Below, in pieces: positions 24,425 through 33,753 of a DNA stretch of 64,000 nucleotides. Every line of letters starts with the position of its first letter. The stretch's first letter is position 1. The translations under genes and the position numbers were made by a program. The notes under the pieces were generated by a model that was given only the letters and a program-made list of their open reading frames with translations, had not been told where the DNA came from and searched no databases. The stretch lies in the NCBI RefSeq assembly GCF_003308995.1, contig NZ_QFFJ01000001.1, forward strand, positions 2,542,001-2,606,000, read 5' to 3'. This DNA is from Chitinophaga flava. Lineage in GTDB: Bacteria; Bacteroidota; Bacteroidia; Chitinophagales; Chitinophagaceae.

Positions 24425-25945
24425 TTATCTTTCGCGGTAAACCAGATCTACAATTTTGCCCAGCCCCTGATAACTCCAGGTAAGCTTCAAAGCATCATTT
24501 CTGTCAGGGATGCTGTACACCCTGATGACCCCATTCTCCGTATCCGGACGGGTTGCATCATAACTGCCCACCACCAGGGAATTGGTAAGGTTGGTATAAA
24601 AATCCTTCCCATAGGAAGCAAAAAACGGCGCCTTCATGACACTGATCTTTTCAGTACCCAAATCCGCCATCAGCGTAGCTTTGTGGATAAAAACATCATA
24701 TTCATACAAACGGCCGCCCACAGCATAAAACACATATCCCAGCTGGTTGCTGACCGCAAAAACAGTAGCCTTATCCAGCTCCGGTGCATCCGTCATCTCG
24801 GTATAATAACTCTGTTTTACCCCGCCCCTGGTGACATTGATACAGTAGGTGTAGTATTTGCCGGCATCATCTTTCATAATGGCAAACACGTCTCCGCCAC
24901 CATAAGAGGTGGGCACCATGTATACCAGCTCTTTCCCGGTGGTGTAGGAAAACAGCTTCCCGTCCTGCAGACTGTTGCATTTGGTGCCCGACATCATCGC
25001 ATCATGTACCACAAAACGACGTTTATCCCTGTCATACAGCAAATGCAGGCTGGTACCGCCATACCCACCGGCAATAAACGGAGCTGGATTAAAAGCCGTC
25101 TTTTCATCGTCTACATAATTAACAGGCGCCCCGAAAGCTTTACCTCCCATCATCTGATTCCTGTAAAACACCTGTTTACCCGATATCAGATAATCTACGC
25201 CCATATACAGCGGCGAATTATAGAACAAATCAACACTAAACCCGGCATTTACAGGCGTCAGCATCTCATAACGAATACCATAGGTACTTTTCCAGGTAAA
25301 ATTCTCCCCTTCAAACCGCTCCAGGCCATCCCCTGTATTGAGGTAAAACTGTCTGCCAGCGCTGGTATATTCAAACACCAGCTGTTTAGCCCCATGCCTT
25401 GCCGGCAAACCGGCATTGGTAAAAGTCATCACATCCTGGATCAACCGGTCCTGCTCTCCAAGCCGGCTCACCATATCGATCCGCACAGAACCTTTTACAT
25501 CGCAGAGCGCCACCCAGCCCTGGTACACCGGGGATTGCACCGTAAAATGAAAGCGGCGAAACCATTCCACCCCGGTCTGTTTGTCTTTCACCCGGTAATA
25601 ACAGTCATAGCCGGCTGGCCGCAGCTTCACCGGATAAGACAGGTCTCTGTAAGACCCGATCAGCACATTGGACACATCACCGGGTACCGAGGAAGCTCCG
25701 TCAATCAGCGCTTCCCAGCGATAAGTATAACGTCCGGTATCACCCTGGTCCTGTGTGGCAAACAACTTAGGACTGATGCGCAACGTGTCTTTGAACAGAA
25801 TAGCATATTCTTTATTTATACCAGTAATGCTGTCCACATTATTGATCTCATGATATTGATAGTTGCCCTGGTCTTTGTAACAGGCGGTATTAAACAGGCA
25901 GATGATACATCCACCCAGCAACAGCTTGATATAATTCGTTTTCAT
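24425..25945 (-). CDS. PKD-like family surface lipoprotein
   Basis: 506 residues. A lipoprotein signal ends LFNTAC (C22) and is followed by YKDQGNYQYHEINNVDSITG, the standard opening of the Bacteroidota PKD-like lipoprotein family. A PKD-like beta sandwich covers about 40-135 (TYRWEALIDGASSVPG, YPVKLRPAGYDCYYRVKD). The remainder resembles a beta-propeller-like repeat region of short strands (GWVALCDVKGSVRIDMVSRL, KELVYMVPTSYGGGDVFAIMKDD). It is the last gene of SusCD locus 1, 28 bases after the DUF4843 gene. It is probably a surface-exposed binding protein that helps the SusCD complex capture its ligand; the ligand is unknown. Confidence 0.82.
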   Translation of the reverse strand: MKTNYIKLLLGGCIICLFNTACYKDQGNYQYHEINNVDSITGINKEYAILFKDTLRISPKLFATQDQGDTGRYTYRWEALIDGASSVPGDVSNVLIGSYRDLSYPVKLRPAGYDCYYRVKDKQTGVEWFRRFHFTVQSPVYQGWVALCDVKGSVRIDMVSRLGEQDRLIQDVMTFTNAGLPARHGAKQLVFEYTSAGRQFYLNTGDGLERFEGENFTWKSTYGIRYEMLTPVNAGFSVDLFYNSPLYMGVDYLISGKQVFYRNQMMGGKAFGAPVNYVDDEKTAFNPAPFIAGGYGGTSLHLLYDRDKRRFVVHDAMMSGTKCNSLQDGKLFSYTTGKELVYMVPTSYGGGDVFAIMKDDAGKYYTYCINVTRGGVKQSYYTEMTDAPELDKATVFAVSNQLGYVFYAVGGRLYEYDVFIHKATLMADLGTEKISVMKAPFFASYGKDFYTNLTNSLVVGSYDATRPDTENGVIRVYSIPDRNDALKLTWSYQGLGKIVDLVYRER

Positions 25946-25973
25946 CTTGATATCGTTTTGATGTTAACTGGCC

Positions 25974-26741
25974 TTACTGCATGTACTTACCCATCTTCAT
26001 AGGTGTTCCATCTTCTTCCATCACAGGCGTTCCGGCAGCTTCCATGTCTTTAAGATAATTTTTCAGATAATTGGCGTAGAAGTTGGTCGCGCCCGGATCG
26101 GCAGTAGACACCTTGGTATAAAACTCCATAATGGATACCTCCAGCAAATCACTCATCAACATCATCTTTTTAGCGGTGAAAGGCCCGTAAAAATCATCAT
26201 ACCAGCCCTTATCAGGCTTGTTCAGCCTATTATCCACAATGATCACATGTCTTACCAGTGACACGAATTTGTTGTTGGTTTTGTCTTTTACCCAAACCCC
26301 TAACCTGGTAGAAAAGTCACTGTTGTTTTCCAGTTGCAAGGTCACGGAGAAAGAGCGTTTAGCCATTTCCGTTGTCTTATGCAATTTTACCGGCAGATAA
26401 CAGTTCACACTGTCTGCCGGTATTACAATCTTTGATGGTATCTCAAACTGGCTACCTGCAGTGGCTGCACTGGCACTGGTATCAATCACCCGGTAACCGA
26501 CAGCTCTTTCATGGCCGGCAGGTGTACCCAGCGCCCGTACCAACAACCGTATGGTAGTATCCTGGGTAGCAGGCGTATAGGCAAAAGTGACGATCGTTGT
26601 ATCATATATTACTTCATTTCTCGCAACGGAGAAATAGATATCATTGGTAGTTGAATAAACAGGAATTTCAGCTTTCCTGCATGCTGCTGTCAGCAGCAAA
26701 CCCGCTGCTATAGCGGTGATATACCGGATATTCTTTTTCAT
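25974..26741 (-). CDS. DUF4843 lipoprotein
   Basis: 255 residues. A lipoprotein signal ends LLTAAC (C21); then comes the DUF4843 domain (EIPVYSTTNDIYFSVARNEVIYDTTIVTFAY..., RLLVRALGTPAGHERAVGYRV, KIVIPADSVNCYLPVKLHKT). The C-terminal part is helical (MMLMSDLLEVSIMEFYTKV) and ends in a Met/Gly-rich tail. The family occurs almost only inside SusCD loci that also encode a PKD-like lipoprotein, as here. It starts 14 bases after the SusD stop. Its biochemical role is not established; an accessory ligand-binding surface lipoprotein is the reasonable guess. Confidence 0.85.
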   Translation of the reverse strand: MKKNIRYITAIAAGLLLTAACRKAEIPVYSTTNDIYFSVARNEVIYDTTIVTFAYTPATQDTTIRLLVRALGTPAGHERAVGYRVIDTSASAATAGSQFEIPSKIVIPADSVNCYLPVKLHKTTEMAKRSFSVTLQLENNSDFSTRLGVWVKDKTNNKFVSLVRHVIIVDNRLNKPDKGWYDDFYGPFTAKKMMLMSDLLEVSIMEFYTKVSTADPGATNFYANYLKNYLKDMEAAGTPVMEEDGTPMKMGKYMQ

Positions 26742-26755
26742 GGCAATAAGCTGGA

Positions 26756-28204
26756 TTAGTTTCTGAATTGTGATTCGTCCAGGGGAATGGGCAGCACATA
26801 TCTTTCTTTCGTCATAGCAACGGTACCGGAACCGGTACCACCGGGTATGCTGGCCGTAAAAGTGCGTTTGTAGTAGAAGAACATCTGACCTTCTCCATAA
26901 AACTCACGTCTGTAATCTTTCAGCAGTTCTGCAGCAACACCTGCGCCCGGCGCTATCAATACCGCTCCACGGTTCTTACGCACTTCATTCAGGTAGGCAA
27001 TGGCTGCATCAGGGTCCGGTTCGCATTCCGCTGCGATGAAATACATCTCCGACAAACGGATCATCGGTATCAGATTACGGAAACGTTTACCAGGTTCTTC
27101 TACATCTGCATACTTGTAATAGCAGCGATAGGATTTCTGATTGGAGCCCGGTATCATCCAGGCATTATAATAACGGTAATCATTGGCATTGTTACCAAAC
27201 TCGCTGCTAAGGCGGCCCGACTCTGTATACAGGATATCATTGTCTTTCAGCCCCGGATCAAAGTAAGCTTTGTATTTATCGTTGCGACGACTATCCTGCA
27301 AAGCAAACAGCAGCTCACTGGAAAATACTCTGTCAGGATTTTTAGGATCACCGGAAAGATCACTAAACTTCACAAAAGGAAAGAATACACCGGCATTGCT
27401 GATCACATCTCTGGCATATCTCAACGCCATAATTTTATCACCACGGTATAAATACACCCTTGCCTTCAAAGCCCTCACTGCAAAGTAATTCAGCCGGAGG
27501 TTACGGTAATTCCAGGCATTCCCTTCTCCACCATCCTTGTCTTTACCCAGCGTAATACCAGCCAGTACAGGGTCTTTCGTCAGTAATGCTTCAGCTGCAT
27601 CCAGATCTGCCAGCACTTTTTCGAGGAAGTCATTCCCTTTCTGATAAGGCTCATAGCTGGTAGTGAATGCACTGTAATAAGGTAAACTGAGAGCGGTGGA
27701 ATCTTTGGAGTACACCGGCCCGAAAAGACGGAATAAATCAAACTGGATCATCGCACGCAAAGCCAGGGCTTCGCCTTTTACCCATTGATAATGATCACCC
27801 CTGAAGAGACTTTTTTTCTGATCAATGACAGACAGAATTTTATTGACATTGGCCACCATTTTATACATGGCAGACCAGGTATTACCAAACATACCTTGCG
27901 ACACCGGGTCTGTATACTGATAGGACGCCAGCTTGTATAAACTATGACCGCCACCCACATTATACCGTTGTCCGAGCACCTCGATCATCTGCATGGTCAT
28001 CTGTCCTCCATAATTTCTGGCATCGGTCATGTCCAGATAAACGCCGTTCAGGGCGGTGATAAAACCGTCTTCGTTCTCCAGCAAAACATTTTCGATGACT
28101 TTATCACGGGGCTTCACATCCAGCCACTTCTTGCAGGAAGTGCAGGACAGTATTACCAGTATGATAACGCTGATGGATATATGTTTTTTCATTTTTTCTT
28201 TCAT
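26756..28204 (-). CDS. SusD/RagB family nutrient-binding lipoprotein
   Basis: 482 residues. A lipoprotein signal (ISVIILVILSCTSC) precedes KKWLDVKPRDKVIE, the typical SusD opening. The N-terminal SusD-like helical repeats (about 40-210) include QWVKGEALALRAMIQFDLFRLFG, the best conserved segment. The C-terminal RagB/SusD domain (about 270-480) shows LIPMIRLSEMYFIAAE and AIAYLNEVRKNRG. SusD forms a lid on the SusC barrel and captures the ligand at the cell surface. It starts 7 bases after SusC. Two ATGs, at 28204 and 28192, are possible starts. Confidence 0.94.
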   Translation of the reverse strand: MKEKMKKHISISVIILVILSCTSCKKWLDVKPRDKVIENVLLENEDGFITALNGVYLDMTDARNYGGQMTMQMIEVLGQRYNVGGGHSLYKLASYQYTDPVSQGMFGNTWSAMYKMVANVNKILSVIDQKKSLFRGDHYQWVKGEALALRAMIQFDLFRLFGPVYSKDSTALSLPYYSAFTTSYEPYQKGNDFLEKVLADLDAAEALLTKDPVLAGITLGKDKDGGEGNAWNYRNLRLNYFAVRALKARVYLYRGDKIMALRYARDVISNAGVFFPFVKFSDLSGDPKNPDRVFSSELLFALQDSRRNDKYKAYFDPGLKDNDILYTESGRLSSEFGNNANDYRYYNAWMIPGSNQKSYRCYYKYADVEEPGKRFRNLIPMIRLSEMYFIAAECEPDPDAAIAYLNEVRKNRGAVLIAPGAGVAAELLKDYRREFYGEGQMFFYYKRTFTASIPGGTGSGTVAMTKERYVLPIPLDESQFRN

Positions 28205-28211
28205 TTAGAGA

Positions 28212-31200
28212 TTAAAAACCTGCACTGATGGAAAAGGAAACAGTGTTCGCAAAAGGATAGTCGATACCACGTTCACGCTTGATGGTAGACAGGCGGAAAA
28301 TGTCGTTCATATAAGCGTTTACGCGCAGGTAAGACATCCGCCAGTGTTTCACCATGCTGTTGGCGAACTCATAGCCCACATTGATAGATTCTCCGGCCAG
28401 CACATTCTCTCTTTGTACAAAGCGGGAGGTCATAGGAGGAATATTGGCGGTGATCCTGTCCGGTACCTGTGTGAGGGAAATCACACGGTATTTGGCGATA
28501 TCACCCGGTTTCTGCCAACGATCGTACAATGCACGTCTGTCCTGATTCAGCAGGATATCATTGGTATTAATATTCTCCACCTTGTCGTAAAGGGCATTAT
28601 TGAAAATATCACCCCCTACGCGGTAACGCAGGTATATACCCAGGTTGAAGCCTTTGTAGTTTAAAGTGCTACCAACCACACCATCCAACTTAGGACGGCT
28701 GTCGCCCACTACTACTTCATCGGCAGCATCATAGTTAAAAGTGAGACTACCATCTTTTTTAATCAGCACTTCCTGACCTGTGCCGGGATCAATACCAGCG
28801 GAACGTACAGCCCATATGGCCGTAGGGCTTCCACCATCATAATAACGCTCCAGGTTTTTAGTGCGGTTCTCCTTGTTCAACACTTCGAGCCGGTTGCTCA
28901 TATTATCAAAGCGTGCATTTTCATGTTTTGCGGAGAAATTGATGGCCCAGTTGATACGCTCTTCCGGACGATACAGCGGAGAAACACTGAACATGAAGTT
29001 ATATCCGTTACCTACCTGCTTACCCAGATTGGTGAAGTAGGTGTTGGTACCGACAGAAGAGGGGAGGCTGATCTGGGCCACCAGCGGGTCGGTGATACGG
29101 TTGTACATATCAATATTAAACCGCACGCGGTTGTCCAGCAACACGATGTCGGCGCCAATGTTTTTGTCGAGCGTTTTCTGCCACAACAGATTAGGGTTAC
29201 CAAAGGCATCGATAACGGCGCCTATCCCAAAATCATTGACAGCATAAGTATTATAACGGTAAGTAGTAAACGATTGGTAGGTAGAAAAATTCTGATTGCC
29301 GGGTGTTCCCACTGAGCCTCTCAGCTTCAGGAAATTGATCCAGCTTATATCACGAAGCATCGCTTCCTTATGCAGGTTCCACGACAGACCTACCGACCAG
29401 GAAGTGGTGAAGAAATTATTGGAACCGAATACAGAAGAACCATCCAGACGGAAGTTCACATCTGCCATATAACGTTCATCCAGCATATAACCGGCATTCA
29501 CATAGGCACTGGTACTGCGGGTAGTGGCTTCTGCAGAAGAAGATTTACCGGTAGCAGGATACCCCGCGGCAAACGCTGGTGAAGACACTCCCGGTGGTAA
29601 ACCAACTACCGTATAGCCGTCACTGATATTGCGGAACTGCTGGAATTTCCAGCCACCTACAGCATTCAGCTGATGACGGTTGTTGATCAGTTTACCATAA
29701 ATAGCGGTGATCTCACCGTCGTAATTGAAAGCAGCAGACCTCGTATTACCATAGCTGCCTCTTTCCATCGGTGTTTTTTTCAGGAACATGGTATGACGGG
29801 CATCATAGAATACTTCCTGTTTGCCTTCCTCTTTGGTGATGCCCAAACGGCCTCTCACTCTGAGATCTCTGTTCAGCTCCCATTCCGTCATGAAGTTGTT
29901 CACCACGCTGATGTTGCGTGATTCGTCGAAATTGCCGATAGAAGCATTCCACAGCGGATTGACAGTGGTATCCAAACCATTACCTGCTTTGTCTCTCACT
30001 TCCAGAAACGGAAAAATATTGCCGTTTTCATCGCGCTTGCGGTAGTAGGGGCTGGCCTGCGCAAACGCCAGGAATGAGCCGTAGGGAGATTCTTTGGCAG
30101 TAAAGAAGTTGATGGAGAGATTGTTGTTGAAACTGAGTTTCTTTTTCCGGTATATCAGTTTTATGTTGGCGCCGCCGATATCACGGCCGGAGCCTTTCAT
30201 AGCTCCATTGATACGTTTATAGTTAATACCGGCACTGTAGCGCATCTGGTTATCACCACCTTCCACATACATGGAATGCCCGGTAGTAAAGCCCGTGCGC
30301 ACAGGTTCGTTGAGCCAGTAAGTGTTTACGCCCCGTTGTATCTCCGCGAGCCGGTCACTGTAAGACTGTTCCAGAATTTTCTGCAAAATCTGGTTATTTT
30401 CAAAGCCCTGATTGAGTTTAAACCGTCCGGTGATCCGCTCAAACTCCAGTTTTTCCGTGGCATTCATCAGATTGTAATCATGCAGATCAGGAACGGTAAT
30501 GCTGTTATCAGTCGTGTAATACACTCTCAGTTCTCCCGGTTTGGGTTTCTTTGTTTCGATAACGATTACACCGTTGGCTGCTTTTGAACCGTAGATGGCA
30601 GTGGAGGCCGCATCTTTCAGGATGGTAACGCTTTCCACGCGGTTAATATCGAGGTCTACGATGGTACGCAGATTGGTTTCAAAACCATCGAGGATAAAGA
30701 GCGGTTGGTTAGGATCGGTACTAAACTGTTCTTTCATACCCAGCACGCTGGTTTTACCTCTGATTTCCATATTGGGCATCACGTTGGGATTGGAGCCCAT
30801 CAGGTTATTTTCGTATACGGTAAAGGAAGGGTCGAGGGAGCGAAGGCTCTGGATAACGTTCTGGTTGCCTACCTGCTTCAGTTCTTTGACGGTATAGGTA
30901 GAAGCAGATCCTGTAAAACTTTCTTTGGCGCGCTCGTAGATACCGGTTACCACTACTTCTTTTATTTTAGAGGCGTCTTCCTCCAGGGTGATGGTAAGGC
31001 TGTTACGGCCTTTCACCGGTACTTCCACGGCTTTGTAGCCGATGTAGCTGACCAGCAGTATATCATGTTCGCTGACGGTGAGTTCAAATTTTCCGGCGGC
31101 GTCGGTATGGGTGCCCAGGGGTTTTCCTTTTACCCGTATGGTAACGCCGGGTATCTGCTGAATATTCCCTTTGGTGTCGCGCAGGGAAACGGTACCGGCC

Positions 31201-31610
31201 ATACGAATTGTTTTCTCCTGTTGTTCGCGCTGCACAGCTGGTGCGGCGGCAGGACGGGCAGGTGCGCTTTTAACAATCACCTGGTTGCCCACGACCTGAT
31301 ACTGTACCTCATCATTAAAAATGTTGTGCAGTACATTTTTCAGGACTGCGCCGCTGACCTGTATAGTTACTGGCTGGGCCCTGTTGATCTGGGCGCCGTC
31401 GTACACAAAGTTCAGGTTGGTTTGTTTTTCGATTTCCGAGAGTACAACAGCAATAGGTTGGTTATTGGCTTTCACAGTCACTTTGCGGTTGAGCGCGAAG
31501 GTATCCTGTGCCCATGCCGGCATTGCCGACATGATGATGGCAGCCATTGCCAGTGGGCGGAACATACAGCCGCGCAAACGGGTGATGTACCGTAGATAAT
31601 TTTTAATCAT
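28212..31610 (-). CDS. SusC/RagA TonB-linked outer-membrane transporter with STN domain
   Basis: 1132 residues. Order: signal peptide to about 35 (PAWAQ); STN (secretin/TonB short N-terminal) domain about 46-115, used to signal to FecR; carboxypeptidase-like regulatory domain about 137-222; plug domain about 225-350 with VESVTILKDAASTAIYGSKAANGVIVI, the SusC signature; then the beta barrel to the terminal AFANSMVK...NTVSFSISAGF. The presence of an STN domain with adjacent FecR and sigma genes means transport and self-induction are linked. No carbohydrate-active enzyme is encoded nearby, so the substrate need not be a glycan. Confidence 0.95.
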   Translation of the reverse strand: MIKNYLRYITRLRGCMFRPLAMAAIIMSAMPAWAQDTFALNRKVTVKANNQPIAVVLSEIEKQTNLNFVYDGAQINRAQPVTIQVSGAVLKNVLHNIFNDEVQYQVVGNQVIVKSAPARPAAAPAVQREQQEKTIRMAGTVSLRDTKGNIQQIPGVTIRVKGKPLGTHTDAAGKFELTVSEHDILLVSYIGYKAVEVPVKGRNSLTITLEEDASKIKEVVVTGIYERAKESFTGSASTYTVKELKQVGNQNVIQSLRSLDPSFTVYENNLMGSNPNVMPNMEIRGKTSVLGMKEQFSTDPNQPLFILDGFETNLRTIVDLDINRVESVTILKDAASTAIYGSKAANGVIVIETKKPKPGELRVYYTTDNSITVPDLHDYNLMNATEKLEFERITGRFKLNQGFENNQILQKILEQSYSDRLAEIQRGVNTYWLNEPVRTGFTTGHSMYVEGGDNQMRYSAGINYKRINGAMKGSGRDIGGANIKLIYRKKKLSFNNNLSINFFTAKESPYGSFLAFAQASPYYRKRDENGNIFPFLEVRDKAGNGLDTTVNPLWNASIGNFDESRNISVVNNFMTEWELNRDLRVRGRLGITKEEGKQEVFYDARHTMFLKKTPMERGSYGNTRSAAFNYDGEITAIYGKLINNRHQLNAVGGWKFQQFRNISDGYTVVGLPPGVSSPAFAAGYPATGKSSSAEATTRSTSAYVNAGYMLDERYMADVNFRLDGSSVFGSNNFFTTSWSVGLSWNLHKEAMLRDISWINFLKLRGSVGTPGNQNFSTYQSFTTYRYNTYAVNDFGIGAVIDAFGNPNLLWQKTLDKNIGADIVLLDNRVRFNIDMYNRITDPLVAQISLPSSVGTNTYFTNLGKQVGNGYNFMFSVSPLYRPEERINWAINFSAKHENARFDNMSNRLEVLNKENRTKNLERYYDGGSPTAIWAVRSAGIDPGTGQEVLIKKDGSLTFNYDAADEVVVGDSRPKLDGVVGSTLNYKGFNLGIYLRYRVGGDIFNNALYDKVENINTNDILLNQDRRALYDRWQKPGDIAKYRVISLTQVPDRITANIPPMTSRFVQRENVLAGESINVGYEFANSMVKHWRMSYLRVNAYMNDIFRLSTIKRERGIDYPFANTVSFSISAGF

Positions 31611-31670
31611 GGCTAAGGCATTTTAGCGGTTCAGGCTAATACATTTTGGTTGGTTGATGGTAAGCTTGCA

Positions 31671-32660
31671 CTATTTCACAGGCAAGTGCACATATATTGT
31701 GTCGTTTAGTTGTTGAAATTGATAATCATATAAAGCAGTTAGTGTTTGCAATACTTCCTCTAATGTTTTGTTGCTGAAGTTGGCGTTCAGCTTACGCTTG
31801 CGGCTGATCTTCGGATCGAGGACCATGGATACGCCGTAGCAGGCAGAGAGGGCGTTACATACATCCTGCAGAGAGGTGTCCACAAACTGAAGCTCGTGTG
31901 TGCGCCAGGCCAGCTGGTTGATGTCTGCGGCCACAGCCTGTAGTTCCCCGGTGGTAGTATTGCAGGAAGCGCTCTGGCCGGCCTGCAAATGCAGGCGCTG
32001 TGGCCTGTGTTCCATGGCAAGGGCTATCCTGCCAGACAGTACGTATACCTGTATTTTTTCTGCGCCGGCCTTCACGTTGAAAGAAGTGCCCAGCACATGT
32101 ATCTGTGCCGGGCCGCTCGTAACAGTAAAGGGATACACAGGATCGGTAGCGATGTCGAAAAACGCTTCTCCTGCCGTCAGCTCCACTTGTCTTTCTTTTC
32201 CTTTAAAGGCGGCGGGATAACGTACCTGCGAGTATTTGTTGAGATAGATTTTTGAGCCGTCGGCCAGTAACAGAGAATCTGGCTGACTGCTGGTTGTTTT
32301 ACCCAGCCACTGTATGCTGTTGCGGGTGTATTGCCACCAGGCGGCGCCGGCGGCGATAAACAGTACAGCAGCGGCGGCCGTCATCAGGCGACGACGTGGC
32401 CGGCGTAACGGCAGCACGGGCGTGACGGCTGGCGTTTGGTCCAGCAGCGCCAGGAATCTGGCCGTTGCAGCAATGGCGTCAGCATCTTCAAACAGCGCTG
32501 CATAGGGCGCCTGTTCCCATAGTAGTTTCAATTGCCGGTACAATTCCCGGTGTTCCTCATCGGCATCCAGCCAGGATTGCAGCCGGGACTGCAGCGCCGC
32601 ATCTTGCGGCGATTGCAGGCACAGCAGAATAAAAGAATGGCGGTCGGTTGGTTTGGTCAT
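31671..32660 (-). CDS. FecR-family anti-sigma factor
   Basis: 329 residues. The cytoplasmic N-terminal part (about 1-85) would hold the sigma factor. One membrane helix lies at about 92-110 (MTAAAAVLFIAAGAAWW). The periplasmic FecR domain spans about 125-220 (LADGSKIYLNKYSQVRYPAAFKGKERQVELTAGEAFFDI). The C-terminal DUF4974 domain (about 255-325, LQFVDTSLQDVCNALSACYGVSMVLDP) resembles an STN fold and should meet the SusC STN domain. It lies 60 bases upstream of SusC and 92 downstream of the sigma gene, the standard cascade order. Confidence 0.93.
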   Translation of the reverse strand: MTKPTDRHSFILLCLQSPQDAALQSRLQSWLDADEEHRELYRQLKLLWEQAPYAALFEDADAIAATARFLALLDQTPAVTPVLPLRRPRRRLMTAAAAVLFIAAGAAWWQYTRNSIQWLGKTTSSQPDSLLLADGSKIYLNKYSQVRYPAAFKGKERQVELTAGEAFFDIATDPVYPFTVTSGPAQIHVLGTSFNVKAGAEKIQVYVLSGRIALAMEHRPQRLHLQAGQSASCNTTTGELQAVAADINQLAWRTHELQFVDTSLQDVCNALSACYGVSMVLDPKISRKRKLNANFSNKTLEEVLQTLTALYDYQFQQLNDTIYVHLPVK

Positions 32661-32752
32661 CTTACGAAAAAAGGATGCGCTTTATTGCTGAGACAAATCA
32701 GCAAAAGCCTACCCCCAAAAGGAGGAAAAAAAATTTTAAAATAATGGGGACA

Positions 32753-33352
32753 TTAAACAGAAGCAAGCCACAGCAACAGTTTCAGCCTGGTGACAGCCGA
32801 TATAGGTTTTTCCGCATGGTCCAGTAAAGCAGCTTTTAGTTGCCTTAAAGCAATAGTCATCTGATTTTCTACCGTTTTTACAGACAGCTCCAGCTGTTGG
32901 GCTATCTCATTGTTCTTCAGGCCTCCGTAGCGGCTCAACTTAAAAATACGCCGGCATTGTTCCGGCAAACGCTCAACTGCATGGTGTATCCGTTCGCGTA
33001 ATTCCTGCTCTTCTATGAATGTGCACAGGTAACTCTCTTCCTGTAAATGTTGAATCTCAGCATGATGTCCTTCCAGCATACGATTACGCTGCAGATGATT
33101 GATGCATTGGTTGATGACAGCGCGGAAAAGGTAACTCTTAAGCGCAGCGGCATGTTCCAGGGTAAAATCCTTTTCCCACAGCCGGAGAAAAACATCCTGG
33201 ACCACTTCCTCCGCCTGTTCCCGTTCACCCAGGTATTTCCGGGCAGTGGCAAAAAGAACGGGATAAAAATGTTCGTATACCCGGGCAAACACCGCACGGT
33301 CTCTGGCCTGCAGGCCCTGCATCACCTCTTCGCTATACAACCCGCTAATCAT
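32753..33352 (-). CDS. ECF RNA polymerase sigma factor (FecI-like)
   Basis: 199 residues from ATG 33352 (MISGLYSEEVMQGLQARDR). A start at 33409 would add a run of hydrophobic residues foreign to the family. Region 2 (about 20-90) has RVYEHFYPVLFATARKYLGEREQAEEVVQDVFLRLWEK. Region 4 (about 120-180) has VERLPEQCRRIFKLSRYGGLKNNEIAQQLELSVKTVENQ, the -35-binding helix-turn-helix. With FecR and the STN-bearing SusC below, it should be released when ligand binds and then transcribe the locus. Confidence 0.93.
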   Translation of the reverse strand: MISGLYSEEVMQGLQARDRAVFARVYEHFYPVLFATARKYLGEREQAEEVVQDVFLRLWEKDFTLEHAAALKSYLFRAVINQCINHLQRNRMLEGHHAEIQHLQEESYLCTFIEEQELRERIHHAVERLPEQCRRIFKLSRYGGLKNNEIAQQLELSVKTVENQMTIALRQLKAALLDHAEKPISAVTRLKLLLWLASV

Positions 33353-33753
33353 AAAAAAGTAAAAGTCAGAAAGGCATATGATGGTTCTGTGGGAGCTAAG
33401 ATAACCCATTACAGTGCGAAAAGGAAATTTTCAAAAAAAATGCCCTGCGCTGAGTTAAAAATGAAAATATGTAAATACTTTTTATAAATTTAATGGCTTT
33501 TATGCCGTTATTCTTAATTTATAAATTTCCACGTTATGCCAAACAGTATACAGCCGGCAGAGGCTCCCGCCCTTCTAATGCCGGCCACCATCCACTATCC
33601 GGGGAAACATGCACGCGGATTAAATGTTATGGACGGTATCGGAATATTGTCCTTAGCTGTTATCTTGCCTGCCGATGTGCCACGGATGCAGTAAAAAACG
33701 CGATTTGAACACCTGACCATAATTTAAATTCAGAACCTAAATAATATTTGAAG
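33353..33753. other. intergenic region between SusCD locus 1 and the sugar cluster
   Basis: 401 bases between divergent genes. It holds one possible short gene (33536-33694). No consensus TAnnTTTG promoter is clear on either strand; TAATATTTG at 33742 has three spacer bases instead of two. Confidence 0.5.
33536..33694 (+). CDS. possible 52-residue protein, unknown
   Basis: Open frame MPNSIQPAEAPALL... ending in PADVPRMQ and TAA. Composition is coding-like (many Pro and Ala, with a hydrophobic GIGILSLAVILP segment), but it lacks a recognisable family, a clear promoter or partner genes. It could be a leader peptide or chance. Confidence 0.2.
   Translation: MPNSIQPAEAPALLMPATIHYPGKHARGLNVMDGIGILSLAVILPADVPRMQ

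Noticed and set aside
33742..33750. TAATATTTG as a promoter -7 box for the sugar cluster
   Set aside because: Spacer is three bases instead of two and it ends 3 bases before the start codon; would need a leaderless transcript.
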